This document shows positions 50,001-62,382 of a DNA stretch of 64,000 nucleotides, one piece after another. The notes under the pieces were generated by a model. The model saw nothing but the letters and a program-made list of their open reading frames with translations, did not search any database and was not told the origin of the DNA. This stretch comes from Solea solea (lineage: Eukaryota > Chordata > Actinopteri > Pleuronectiformes > Soleidae), in contig NC_081141.1 in assembly GCF_958295425.1 (NCBI RefSeq), forward strand, positions 18,409,680-18,473,679, in the 5' to 3' direction. How positions within the stretch are numbered: position 1 is the first letter of the stretch; each line of letters begins with the position of its first letter. The translations under genes were made by a program, and so were the position numbers.

Positions 50001-52823
50001 TCAACACTCTTTTTTCTCTTTAGAAAATAAGGTCTTAGAATGACTTTCTGTCTTAAAACTGTGTGTAAATTTTAGATAATACAAATGTCTCTTACATCCA
50101 AATGATTGTAAGGAGGTCACACAATGCTTATTAAGCCTTTCAACATTCTTATGCTGCACACAGGAAGTGATTTGTTTAATGTCAAGACAGACAGCGGCAA
50201 GTTCAAGTGAACTCTAACCCCAGTTTGACAGGATAAATGCTTCTTGCCCCTGTATACTCACAAATGCTGCCCTGTCTGGTCTGATAGCATTGCTCGGCAG
50301 AGCCTATTTCAGATCTTAATGTTACATTGTTTCTGTTCAAATAGAGTAACCGCTGAAAGAACAAAAAACAAATATCACACACTGCAGCTTTAACAAAATA
50401 AAGTATGTTTTTATTTTGCAGCTGCACTTGAGTTTCTCTCTGAGCACGGGAGGAGAAGACGGGCTGAAGTCGAAGAGGGACCGAGAAATTATCCCCGTGC
50501 AGTCCCTCAATTTGCTGCTTAAGAGTATCGGAGCAACTCTCACTGACGCGCAGGATATCGTCTTCAAGTAAGAGCGCACAAAAAGGCCCTGGACAACACA
50601 TGAAACCTGCACAGTAACATTAGTTTATTTTTGTTACATGTATTGTTGATACTGCAACTTGACTGATTTATATGCTATTTATTTAAGACTGGCCTTCTTT
50701 GAGTTGAACTTCCAGTTCTGCACCACACAGCAGCTACAGTGGGAGGTCATCAGACATTATTCAAAGCAGGTAACAATTTGCAACTTGTGCAGTTTTGGTT
50801 TTCCTTTAAGTAAGAATAAGTATCCTGTGTGAGAACTCTTTATTGTGTTTCAGGCTATTAAACAGATGTATGTGCTGGTACTTGGCCTGGATGTGCTTGG
50901 AAACCCCTTTGGGCTGATCAGAGGTCTGTCTGAGGGAGTGGAGGCCTTCTTCTATGAGCCCTATCAAGTAAGAAAGTGTTGCTGACCAGTAAAATATGTA
51001 TGAAAATAAAGTTAATAACATTTTCTGGTAAGGATTTTAAAGGCAGTTTCAAGGTGCCATATAGGAACATTACAACAGAACAGCACAGAAACAAAAATGA
51101 AAGAACTTAAGTTAAAAAGAAAAGTAGGATTTGGTTTAGAAATATATAGGTAAAATGAATACAATCTATTTTAAAGCTAAAAACGTGGTTATAGAAAAAG
51201 TTTAAGAATGTTTGTTGTTAGTTTGTTTTAGTTTAATATTGTAGTAGTTTATTTAAATGCACTATTCAGTTAAATGTTTTTAGTCTAGGTTTCTAATTTA
51301 GGTTTAGGTCAGTATTTAAAGACTGATAACAGTTATTAAGAGTCACAGCAGTGTGGTCAGTGGTGTCTTCATGTGTTATTTTCTTCTGGGGTTTTGCAGG
51401 GAGCCATTCAGGGGCCAGAGGAGTTTGTTGAAGGAATGGCTCTTGGGGTGAAAGCTCTGGTGGGAGGAGCAGTAGGTAAGCACCCAATCACTGAATATCT
51501 TATATATATTTGTAAAATGAAACAAAGTGCGTCATAGTGACAATTCTTCAGCTTAAGCACAAATGGAAATTTCTGTTGTCCAGGGGGAATAGCAGGCGCG
51601 GCTTCCAGAATAACAGGTGCCATGGCAAAGGGCGTTGCTGCCATAACTATGGATGAGGAATACCAGCAGAAGAGACGAGAAACTATGAATAAACAACCCA
51701 GTGGCCTGAAGGAAGGACTAGCCCGAGGAGGAAAGGGACTTGTGTCCGTATGTACAACATTTAGTGTTCACATCTTTTCTTTGAATCATTTATTACAAAA
51801 AAAGTGCATATTAGCAGAAATCACACTTTTGACACAGGCTGCTGAAATTGTAAAATAAAAAAAATAATGATAGTGTAAAATGGCCGAATAAGTTGAAGTT
51901 AAACCTGTCATTGTTTCTTCTTAGGGGTTTGTCAGTGGAATCACAGGGATTGTTACCAAACCCATCAAAGGTATGTTGAGTTTGACCCTCTTTGACTATT
52001 AAATGGTGGAATTATGCTCATTGACCACTTTATTAGGTACATAAGCCACCAAACAGGAGTGGTCCAAATATTAAAGATGACATCCAATTATATCAATTTT
52101 CCATGAGTATGATATGTGTTAATGTGTGACTTTCCAGGAGCGCAGGAGGAAGGCGTCGCAGGCTTCTTTAAAGGTTTTGGGAAAGGTCTGGTCGGTGCAG
52201 TAGCCAGACCAACAGGAGGCATTATCGACATGGCCAGCAGTACTTTCCAAGGAATCAAGAGGTACAGTTATTCTGTATTTGTGTGTACAGTATCTGCAGC
52301 ACTGTGTATGTGAACTGTTAAAGGTGATCTATGTAAAACATGTACATCAGTGACCTTTAGCTTTTAAAACCATTACGTTCATCCCAATTGAAAACAGGAG
52401 CAATTACTTTTACTTTTGAATTTTAATTGTGGAGATAAAGTGTTAGTTTTTGCTCATGGAAGTCCTTGAATCCTTGAATACATAACTGTCCAAGCTACAG
52501 TTTTATTTTATAAATAAAACAGAACGTATTTGGTTCACCTCTGAGTGTTGGCATCAGCTGGAGATTGAAAGTGGAAGTGCGTGTGAAGCAGTGGCCGCAA
52601 AGAATTATCATGATGACAATTAAAGGCTGTAAAAACAGGTTAAATATCTACTGAAATAGACGTTCTCTGTTTAACTTCCCTGTCTGGGTGAAAAGTATCC
52701 ACTCCAGCATCTGTGTCTGTTGTCAACTTCCTCTTGGCTCTTAGCCGTCTATATTTTAAATCCTCTCCACTGTAGACTCATTTGTCCTCTCCTCTGGTCA
52801 AGATGTTTTTGAGAGGGGTGGTG

Positions 52824-52871
<48 letters not shown>

Positions 52872-55800
52872 AACCAAACCATTACATCATCTTTTACAGA
52901 AGCAGATTTTTTTTTTGTGTGTGTGTGCGCATAAGGAAGCCGTGTCTCAGGAAGCATTTCTGTGTTGTCGTCTCGTTTATAGAGCTGCTGAGACGTCACA
53001 GGACATTCAGTCTCTACGTCCTCCTCGTTTCATCCATGAGGACGGCGTCATACGACCATATAAAGAGAGGGAAGGATTCGGCAGTCAGATGCTCCAGGTA
53101 GGAAAAAAAAACTGCATCATCAGCTCTCGGCTTGTAGCTTAGGTTTAATTTTACACCATCATCCTCCCTTTGTTCAGCTTCATTTAATTAGACTTAAATG
53201 TTCCACTTGTTTTGGTTATTTTATTTTTGTCCTTTCCTGAAAGCGGGTCCCTTGAATATAATTTAGCTTATTTTTCATTGATTAATTGTGTGAGAGAGAA
53301 AAGTGAGAGCACCTTTAGTTTCAGAGTACAGATTACTGAATCATACTCAGTGTGGTGTTTATGGTGATTTATAAGAAAAGCAAACTTTATTTTAATGCAG
53401 TAGAGAACTTTTTATAATGTGTAGACGTTGATTTTGTTTGGCATATTGTGGTGCGTTTGGATGAATGCAAACATATTTATGAACCTCAAGGTGGTTCAGC
53501 TGGTTAAAGCTTTCATATCCGTGGATTTTGAAGTATTTCAAATTTCTGCTTTATATAATCTACGAGCTTTAGGGTGTGGGTCATTGTGTTGCCCTGATGA
53601 ACGGAGTGGGTTGAAGGTTTTGCGTTTGAGTCTAGTAAGGATTCTATGTGCAGGTTTAACTCGGAACTTTGCAGAAAACTGACAAATTAAAGTGTCTCAA
53701 ACTTTCACAGCAGCATCAAAGCTACTTATGTCCGAATTCAAGTTGAAGTCAATATGTATTGTTTCTCCTGTGATTTAAACATACACTTTTTTTCTGATTG
53801 GAAAAGGACCAGGAAAAAGCACCGAAGTAACAGTTTAAATGGAAGTCAGTATCAGTAAAATGAGTCTTATATCGTCAGTAAATACTGTCCTGAGGAGTTA
53901 ATGGTATCAGTTTTTTCATATAAAATTAGGAACTAATGGCAATTTTTACAGATCCACGGGTAATTGCAACAAATCCCACATTTCATATTACAGGAAAGTA
54001 AAAAATAAAATTTACAACAAAATATTCTTTGATAGAGAAGACAGAAGGCCATTCATGCTCTCCCCTTTTCCTAAATGTCCTGTAATACCTTCAGTAAACC
54101 CGTGGTGCTGGTGCATTAGCAGTGTTGTGAGCCCGTGCTGCTGTAGTTTGAACTGTAGCTGACCAGTAGCTGTGTTGGTAGAAACATACTATGGTTCTAT
54201 CGCTGCTCGGAAGCTGACTCTTCTTCTCTTGTCGTGTCCACAGATGAGATTGGCCCTCATTGAGTGTCGTAGCACTGCCTCAGAGGATATTGGTGATGAG
54301 GATAAAGACTAGGAAATAGAAGTGACAGCTGCAGTTTGTTTGTCAGTTAGAAGCTCTCTGTCGGCCGAAATTAACAAATCAAAGAAAAAACTCTTAGTCA
54401 TTTAAGAAATGTGTTTAATTTTATGTTCATTAGTCCTTTATTACCTTTAATGGTGTCTTTATTTTTTTTCTTTTACCTTATTGCTTTTTTTTTCCACCTG
54501 TATCCAATGAAAGTAACATTCTGAACATTGATGAATGTTATAAATACATTATAACACAATACAAGAGCGGTGTAAATGAGTGCTTATAACTGTGATTATA
54601 CAGCACTGTTTATAATGTGTTATAATGCATTATAGACATTGGCTTCTCAGGAAGTGTTACCAAGGAAACGTTTCCTGTCGGCACCCAATAATCCATCACA
54701 TTTTTGTCTTCTTTATTCATGAGTTGTTTTATCATTCTGTCATTCACCGTCCTTTTGTTCTCAATAAAACGTTTTTAAATGTCTGTCTTCCATTTTCTTT
54801 GATTCATGCCATTTTCCCACAACAATGCTGAACATGTTTCACCTCCACTAGAGTTAAGTCTTGTGTGGATGTCACTGGTGTCTTGGTTTTCATATTTTAG
54901 TTTAGTTTAGTTTAGTTTAGACATTGTGGTTTTTTGTTTTGTTTAAATGTTCACCTTGCCTTTTTTCAGAAAATTGAGAATGGACGTTTTGCCAAGTACA
55001 GATACTTTGCTCACGCCAAGGTCAATGAGTCTGACTTCTTCATGATCACCAAGAGGTGAGCAGGTTATTTTTCCGAGCGCTTTTTATTTACTGTTGTTAA
55101 ACCAAATGAGTTCATACAGTAAAGGTAACAGTGCACATTGAACCGCACTGAGCTTTATTACTGTCATCCTTTACCCAACAATGAGATGCTCATCCTCATT
55201 TCAATGCTGTCTTTGTCTTTTTCTGCTTCAGGGGCATATTTTTTGTGACCAAAGGCACATTTGGTCAGCTGACCTGTGAATGGCAGTATCTGTTTGAGGA
55301 GTTCACCAAAGAGCCAATGATCATAGAGAGCCGACGACTTCGCATTGAGGCCAAGGTATAAACCTTAAATCCAGTATGCAAATGCATTAAAGCTGTAGTG
55401 CATACCTTTTTAAATAGAAGCAAATGTCTCTTACATTTAAATTAAGTTGCAACTAACAATTAGTTTCATTATCAATTAATCTGGTGATTTTGTTTGGTCC
55501 ATAAAATGTTGAAGAATGTTGATCTGTGTGTTATCAAATGTTTTGTTTTGTCCACAAACCAAAAGGATTTTCAGAGCAAAGAAACCAGAAAATGTTTGTT
55601 TTTTAAAAAAAATCAGAGAACCTTTTTTAATTATTGAAAAAACACTCAATCCGATTAATAGATTACCAAACTAGTTGACAATTAATTTAGTAATTGATTA
55701 ATAAACTGCCTGATTACATGGTTGCATGTTTAATCACAGCTCCTGCTGTTCCTCCACCACGCAGCTCCATAAAGTTTCCTGGACACATTCTGGACAAATA

Positions 55801-56732
55801 GTGTTTCGTAAAACGCAGTGGCAGTTGCTGGTCTTTGAAAAAGGGGAAACTCATATCATAACCAATCAGCGTCTCGCTTACCACAGGGGGGAGAAAAGCT
55901 GTTCTGTGCTGGGCTTCTACTGGTGTTAATACACCGTGCTACTGCAGGGATTTATGAGAAGAAAATCACGTCAGACGATCTGTGATTCTGAACAAACTAG
56001 TCATATAATCTATGTATTTTATGAGTTTTAGAATGAGCAGAACGTCCTTTGTTGTCTTGAGGTGATCGCCTCTGGTTAAAAGACAGATACACAAGACATA
56101 ACTTACCAAAGACTGTGAGAACAAAAATTGAAGAGAGTGAGTGGAGGCATGGGTGGAGGGAGTGAGGCAGTGTTTTGGTAATTACTCAGAAGTCCACAAG
56201 GGGGCGATAACATTTCCGCACTGGAGCTTTAAACCTTGTTGTGTGTCCTGCAGGAAAGAGTAAAGTCAGTCTTCCATGCCAGGGAGTTTGGGAAGATCAT
56301 AAACTTCAAGTCTCCCGAGCTCGCCAAGGTATGTTCATCACATCTTTTCATGTATCAGATGCTTCTCGTTTACATGTGTTAAGCCATGTTTCCATCATAT
56401 GGTACAGTTCGGTTTGGAACGGTTAAGCCCTGGGTCAGGCTTGCGTTCCGACTGAGAACAGTACCTTTACTGGGTAGGCGGGTGTTGAAGGAACACTGAT
56501 CGCAAGGGAGTGGCGCTTTTCTGTCGCCCAATCAGCTGACTGTCGTGGGTCTAGCTGAAATTGAACAGTGATTTTGTTACTATTCCTAGTGGAAACGCAA
56601 AAAGAAATACACACAAAACACACCAGTACAGTATGTCTCCCCTTTATTGATAATGTCACTTTGCTTCTTCTTTAACTTCAGTGGGTTCTTGCCAAATTGG
56701 AGGATGCGAGAGACACTTTACCCAAATACTGA
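22852..56732 (+). CDS. vps13a: Bridge-like lipid-transfer protein Vps13A (chorein), 76 coding exons
   Basis: VPS13A forms a long hydrophobic groove that carries phospholipids between membranes at contacts of the ER with mitochondria, lipid droplets and, through XK, the plasma membrane. Human loss causes chorea-acanthocytosis. I joined 76 exons by GT/AG sites and reading phase. They total 9840 nt, giving 3279 residues against 3174 in human, and the frame is open throughout. The N-terminal chorein region begins [20 protein letters not shown]. An FFAT-like VAP-binding segment is near residue 858. The VAB/SHR-type beta region spans roughly residues 1850-2550. The C terminus has amphipathic-helix and PH-like regions. 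It is VPS13A rather than VPS13C by length, by residue matches along the chain and by the adjacent gna14. Exon coordinates are given in the four segment entries. Introns are short (smallest 66 bp, between exons 36 and 37). Confidence 0.97.
29195..29239. repeat. 15-bp perfect hairpin in vps13a intron 17
   Basis: CAAGAGGCTTCTTCA at 29195-29209 pairs with its exact complement at 29225-29239 across a 15-base loop. The following sequence (GGATGAGAGGTGAA, then AAGTCCAGTTGC) is a common teleost dispersed-repeat tail, so this is probably a transposon end. Confidence 0.8.
30532..40566 (+). CDS. vps13a: vps13a exons 20-45 (lipid-transfer groove)
   Basis: Coding exons: 30532-30668, 30804-30936, 31040-31157, 31332-31473, 31688-31799, 32664-32836, 33005-33161, 33257-33336, 33431-33490, 33748-33943, 34074-34193, 34382-34485, 34719-34886, 35207-35514, 35661-35808, 36398-36560, 36650-36804, 36871-37046, 37655-37896, 38325-38509, 38673-38816, 39160-39369, 39546-39689, 39882-39983, 40072-40224, 40311-40566. 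They encode about residues 638-2000, the repeating beta-sheet groove that carries lipids. Exon 25 begins [10 protein letters not shown], aligned with the human phospho-FFAT segment that contacts VAP. Exons 29 and 41 contain acidic linker stretches. Exons 42-44 are very similar to human ([25 protein letters not shown]). Confidence 0.92.
31860..32640. mobile_element. Probable transposon insertion in vps13a intron 24
   Basis: TACAGCACAGTATTGCGATA near 31876 and GTATCATGATAATATC with AATATTGTAATATC near 32545-32590 have the TATTGCGATAT/ATATTGCAATA look of a common teleost DNA-transposon terminus. They bound most of this unusually long intron. The interior holds a CTCTG pentamer run at about 32103-32122. 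I cannot assign a family. Confidence 0.35.
38007..38059. repeat. (AT)n microsatellite in vps13a intron 38
   Basis: An AT dinucleotide run of about 50 bases. Confidence 0.95.
38900..39090 (+). mobile_element. Degraded tRNA-type SINE in vps13a intron 40
   Basis: The sequence GTGGTTTAGCCACTCGGC is followed by GAGGGTCGAGGGTTATTCAG and GGGCAAGTCACTTAACCCC. This is the body of a widespread teleost tRNA-derived SINE. It ends near GTATGAATGTGAG. No target-site duplication is obvious. Confidence 0.6.
41719..49929 (+). CDS. vps13a: vps13a exons 46-64 (VAB/SHR-binding region)
   Basis: Coding exons: 41719-41879, 42200-42303, 42478-42787, 43118-43254, 43355-43649, 44079-44183, 44297-44443, 44611-44742, 44889-45022, 45786-45854, 47084-47216, 47336-47393, 47563-47734, 48121-48274, 48649-48795, 49194-49275, 49380-49449, 49613-49727, 49816-49929. 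They encode about residues 2000-2879, the adaptor-binding beta repeats and the end of the groove. Blocks such as [29 protein letters not shown] and [12 protein letters not shown] fix the identity. Exon 55 (69 bp, phase 2 on both sides) encodes an extra 23 residues absent from the human protein I know and can be skipped without frameshift. Intron 64 holds a 340-bp MITE. Confidence 0.92.
45023..45785. other. vps13a intron 54 without recognised features
   Basis: AT-rich intron flanking the extra exon 55. Nothing with coding or repeat character could be identified. Confidence 0.5.
45855..47083. other. vps13a intron 55
   Basis: An intron of about 1.2 kb. Two long overlapping open frames (46538-47020 and 46651-47205) are hydrophobic and in the wrong phase to join the flanking exons. 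They have no recognisable family and are taken as chance frames in T-rich sequence. Confidence 0.5.
50053..50393. mobile_element. MITE-like element in vps13a intron 64
   Basis: The left end TTAAAACTGTGTGTAAATTT and the right end (ending CACACTGCAGCTTTAA) are imperfect inverted repeats. The block AAATGTCTCTTACAT just inside the left end recurs at 55423 within another copy. No reading frame is conserved, so it is non-autonomous. Confidence 0.6.
50422..56732 (+). CDS. vps13a: vps13a exons 65-76 (ATG2_C-like and PH-like C terminus)
   Basis: Coding exons: 50422-50567, 50688-50769, 50854-50967, 51400-51475, 51584-51747, 51925-51970, 52138-52261, 52983-53097, 54970-55055, 55232-55355, 56254-56328, 56682-56732 (stop TGA 56730-56732). 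Exons 65-71 encode the highly conserved ATG2-C-like segment with Gly-rich amphipathic helices ([29 protein letters not shown]), which binds mitochondria and lipid droplets. Exons 73-76 (residues 3169-3279) form the PH-like domain, known to bind the XK scramblase. Exon 72 can join either to exon 73 or, in the same phase, to the alternative terminal exon at 54244. Confidence 0.94.
52826..52869. repeat. (GT)n microsatellite in vps13a intron 71
   Basis: A GT run of about 22 units. Confidence 0.95.
53098..54243. other. vps13a intron upstream of the alternative terminal exon
   Basis: Non-coding. A stretch near 53480-53650 (AGGTGGTTCAGCTGGTTAAAG, then TTGAGTCTAGTAAGG) faintly resembles a tRNA-derived repeat with boxes A and B, but it is too diverged to name. 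Confidence 0.3.
54244..54312 (+). CDS. vps13a: Alternative terminal exon of vps13a (isoform B-like)
   Basis: Inside the intron between exons 72 and 73, a strong acceptor (TTGTCGTGTCCACAG) at 54229-54243 is followed, in the phase left by exon 72, by 22 codons starting [10 protein letters not shown] and ending in acidic DEDKD before a TAG at 54310-54312. An AATAAA at 54763-54768 could end this transcript. Human VPS13A has two main mRNAs: variant A uses exons 1-68 and 70-73, and variant B stops in exon 69. This exon sits at exactly the equivalent place. The resulting protein would be 3190 residues and would lack the PH-like domain. Expression is not shown by DNA alone. Confidence 0.75.
   Translation: MRLALIECRSTASEDIGDEDKD
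54763..54768 (+). terminator. vps13a: Poly(A) signal of the short vps13a transcript
   Basis: AATAAA in CTCAATAAAACG, followed by TGTCTGTCTTCC, a T/GT-rich downstream context. It lies about 450 bases after the alternative stop codon and 200 bases before exon 73. Confidence 0.55.
54896..54920. repeat. (TTTAG)n pentamer repeat
   Basis: Five units of TTTAG, located about 50 bases upstream of vps13a exon 73. Confidence 0.9.
55387..56232. mobile_element. MITE-like element with a nested repeat, vps13a intron 74
   Basis: The left terminus TTAAAGCTGTAGTGCATACC and the right terminus CCGCACTGGAGCTTTAA are near inverted repeats of the family seen at 50053-50393. Inside, at 55442-55712, sits a second teleost repeat bounded by ATTAATCTGGTGATTTTG and TTTAGTAATTGATTAATAAAC, carrying CATAAAATGTTGAAGAATG. 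One repeat has inserted into the other. Confidence 0.5.
55442..55712. repeat. Dispersed teleost repeat with AATCGATTAAT-like ends
   Basis: Contains the recurring blocks ATAAAATGTTGAAGAATGTT, TTTTGTCCACAAACCAAAAG and GCAAAGAAACCAGAAAATG, known from a very common fish interspersed repeat. Ends are AT-rich palindromic (ATCAATTAATCTG and GATTAATAGATTACC). A small fragment is also at 13395-13475. Confidence 0.6.
56380..56605. mobile_element. Foldback repeat in the last vps13a intron
   Basis: CATGTTTCCATCATATGG at the left and CTAGTGGAAACGC at the right are inverted. The interior has GGTACAGTTCGGTTTGGAAC and GCGTTCCGACTGAGAACAG. This is the composition of a widespread teleost palindromic MITE. It ends about 75 bases before the last exon. 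Confidence 0.5.
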
Positions 56733-57341
56733 ATCGTCATCGAGGGGAAAAAAATAAATAAAACACGCGTTTGTGAAAAAGAAAAAGAGGACAGTAAGGC
56801 AACATCATGGATGCCAGCTGCAGTAAAAACCCCAAGAACAAACAAACAAACAAACATATACACACATACACAAACACAGTCCGTCTGTGTGTGTGTGTCA
56901 GTGCCTTTTGTTCTTTACCGCATGCTTGTTTTATTTACCTCCACGTGTGAGCAAGTGCAAAATATCATACGCAAGATGATGTCTGTTGAATGTTGTGTGT
57001 GTTGGGGGTGAGAGTGTCTAAGTGTGCATGCTAACAGATGAACAGCTGACCTTTTTCCTACATCGACGTACCACAGAATGAATGGAAACTGATCATGTTT
57101 CACTCGTTGCTCTGTTTGCACTCGTTGGTTTTTTTTTTGCACACAATGTGATAGATGTTTAAAGTTTTATTCTATTTAAATTGATTCTTAGTCCTGGGTT
57201 TTCACATTACGTCATCTTGTAAAATCTGTTTTGAATCTAAAATGCTGGTGAAATTAAAAGAATTCTATTTTTTCATAGTTTGGCTCGTCATGCTCTGTCA
57301 AACGCACATTAAGTCAATGTCAGTCAATTTCACTCAACATA

Positions 57342-57382
<41 letters not shown>

Positions 57383-58002
57383 GTGTATGTTATGAAGTGT
57401 GTCAAAGCTAACACTGCTAGGAAACAGCTTGAGTGATATTAAGCCCAAATAATAGTTGACGAACATTTAAATTTACGACAACAAATGACAGATAATTTAA
57501 ATATAGTATACATATAACATAATGTACACCATTACTTCTTTTTGTTTGAAACTTGTCCATTGTTTTGTTCAGTGTGTGATTTAGAGATGCATGCTATTTT
57601 TATACTTATACCTGTTCAACTACTGTACACTGGGCTTACTATATATATACATATATATCTACATGTATATATATATATATATTCCCACTTAATAGTCTGT
57701 TTAATGGCATTGCAGATTGTAATTTAAGGTTTTTATGTTTTTATACCACACATATGCAAAGTGAACAACTGTATGTTGAAGAATAACCCAGAGGAAAGTG
57801 TGTCCAAAGGAAACGAATGCTAATAATCCTAAATTAATCTTGACTTTGATGCTTATTTTAATGGTTTGCTTTTTAGTTGTTGGGGTGCTTAAACAGTTTA
57901 ATACAAGTAAATATCTCTTGTTGCCATGTTATCATTTCTGGACTTGAGGAGGGAAATATTCACTGCAGTGGCTTAACACTTTTTTCTTGCCCTTTTGAAA
58001 AG
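56733..58002 (+). other. vps13a: Probable 3' untranslated region of vps13a
   Basis: AT-rich, non-coding. Contains an AAAC tract (about 56838-56856) and two AT microsatellites (57341-57388 and 57640-57681). A fourth copy of the CAACATCATGG/GCAGTAAAAACCCCAAGAAC motif seen upstream of vps13a is at 56799-56840. Confidence 0.5.
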
Positions 58003-58016
58003 AATAAATAAATAAA
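58003..58016 (+). terminator. vps13a: Likely main poly(A) signal of vps13a
   Basis: Three overlapping AATAAA hexamers are followed within 20 bases by TGTGTTTC and then a T-rich run. This gives a 3' UTR of about 1.3 kb. A proximal pair of AATAAA hexamers at 56753-56762, only 21 bases after the stop codon, is an alternative. Confidence 0.55.
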
Positions 58017-58051
58017 ATATGTGTTTCATACTTCAGTGCTCTTTTTTTTCC

Positions 58052-58061
58052 TTTATTTATT
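58052..58061 (-). terminator. gna14: Likely poly(A) signal of gna14
   Basis: TTTATTTATT on the plus strand is two overlapping AATAAA hexamers on the minus strand, about 550 bases downstream of the gna14 stop codon. It faces the vps13a signal about 36 bases away. Confidence 0.5.
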
Positions 58062-58612
58062 GTGCCCACAGAATCTCAAATATGCAAATCAAACGCTATA
58101 CATACACAGTTTCTTACTGAAAAACGACACAAGATAAATATAATTTCCAGTTTTTCTAAGCAACAACTCCAGACTATTTACATCTAAACTATGATGACCA
58201 CCTCAGTGGCTGCTGATGTTCCTGAGTAAAGATGACGATCACAGGCAAAGGCAAAGACGGTGGTGGTTCAGTGTTGGAAGGGAAAAAAAAAAAACTTTTA
58301 TAGACAATATTTAATCACATGTCTTAAGGGAAGTCATACCAACTGTCACACTGTAAGAAAATAGTCCACACTTCAAGTTTCCACTAACGTTCATATTCTC
58401 ATCTCTACAGAAAAGTATAATTAATGTTTATGTGTGTTAAACATCGTCATATCATCTTCAGCTGGATGTGCACAGGTGCATAAGATCTTGAAAACATTTC
58501 AGCCTAAAACGTCTTTAACTTATTAAGGCTTAACTTATTAGGCTCTCATCATGTCATTCTTCATTACTCCTGTAGCTTTTTTTTTTTTTTATCTCCATCC
58601 TTCTCCTTCCTT

Positions 58613-61187
<2,575 letters not shown>

Positions 61188-61679
61188 CTAAAATACAAAA
61201 CCATCTTTTTTAATGTGTGTGTGTAATGTAACACCATCAGACCGTCAGATCATGCTGATGAATGTGGTTTGTCAGTACTTGTGTTAATGTCCTGACCATG
61301 TTTTTTGTCAAACAGCGTATCATATACATGGTTATGATTATGGTGTCTTAATCTGGAAATATTTTTAAAGCGTAAAAAGACAGTATTCAAAGATATAAGT
61401 ACATACAAACAAACCCATATGTCGTCAGTGGAAAAGTAATGCATGATCCATATTTTTGGAACATTATTTCACTTTTAACAATCGTATAAAGTCGTTCAGT
61501 GCGGTTCAACATGGAGGTAATCAAGGTAATCAAGATTTGCTGGGGAAAGTGTGGTGAGATTTCTGCTCTTCTACCGAGGTTAAAGCCACTCTAGCGTGCT
61601 GCATTGTACTGGTATGAATGGGGGGGTTGAAGTGATGAATATAAGCTTCTAATGGACTGTTTGAATGTTTAGAAGAAGA
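61188..61679. other. gna14: gna14 intron 1 (start of a long first intron)
   Basis: Begins just upstream of exon 2 on the minus strand. No exon 1 candidate (a Cys-rich start followed by a run ending LKLLLLG and a donor) is visible here. Confidence 0.7.
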
Positions 61680-61771
61680 TTTAATTCAGGCCTCTTCATA
61701 AAATTCTGCAAAAGCCTGAAAACAACCCATTGATTTGAATCCGGTGTGCTGGAGCTGAGAAACATCCAAAC
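61680..61771. repeat. Fragment of the same hAT-like MITE
   Basis: TCTGCAAAAGCCTGAAAACA, CCGGTGTGCTGGAGC and GAAACATCCAAA repeat the inner right half of copy 2. It abuts copy 2 directly. Confidence 0.55.
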
Positions 61772-61975
61772 CAGTGTTTCTCAATCCTGGTCCTATGGGA
61801 GCCACTGGTTTTAGGTGTTTCCCCGCTCTGACACACCTGACTCAAATGGTCAGTTTGTCATCGAGCTCTGCAAAAGCCTGATAACGACCCGTTCATTTAA
61901 TCGGGTGTGTTGGAGCAGGGAACATCTAAAACATGCAGGGGAGTGGGTGCACAGAACCAGGACTGAGAAACACTG
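61772..61975. mobile_element. hAT-like MITE, copy 2, both termini intact
   Basis: CAGTGTTTCTCAATCCTGGT at the left is matched by the inverted ACCAGGACTGAGAAACACTG at the right. These are the CAGTG...CACTG ends of a hAT-type non-autonomous element. The interior has no reading frame. An 8-bp target duplication was not found. Confidence 0.7.
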
Positions 61976-62052
61976 GATTAGAAAGAGGTTGAATGTATTG
62001 AAATACCACGGTATGAACAGAGGAAGACGTGATACAGCACAACCACATATGA

Positions 62053-62382
62053 GTTACTTGAATAGGAGTAGTATTTTTGAAAAATTGGCTTTCCCAACCT
62101 CAGTTTCCCCTGTGTCGAGAAATATCTGTCACCACCGGTGTCAAGGTCCGACCCTTGAAACTGCAACGCTAATTCCGCACTTTTTAGACCCACTTGTAGG
62201 GGGGCGGGACCTCATTCCCAGAATGTAAACAGTGTCGGCCATCTTTGCTAACAGTTACGCTAACAGGACCGAGTGTCACTGGTGAGCACGTAACAAAGAA
62301 AAGAATGAAGATATTTCTCAACTCAGGGGAAACTGAGGTTGGGAAGCACAATTTTTCAAAAATACTAGCCCTATTCTAGTAA
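62053..62382. mobile_element. Foldback MITE with ~75-bp terminal inverted repeats
   Basis: The left arm at 62053-62127 (starting TTACTTGAATAGG, including CCAACCTCAGTTTCCCCT) is the near-perfect complement of the right arm at 62308-62382. The arms flank about 180 bp of unique sequence with no reading frame. It lies in gna14 intron 1. Confidence 0.8.

Noticed and set aside
22852..56732. vps13c instead of vps13a
   Set aside because: The presence of a C2CD4 gene suggested VPS13C, but the protein length, residue matches throughout and the adjacent gna14 fit VPS13A.
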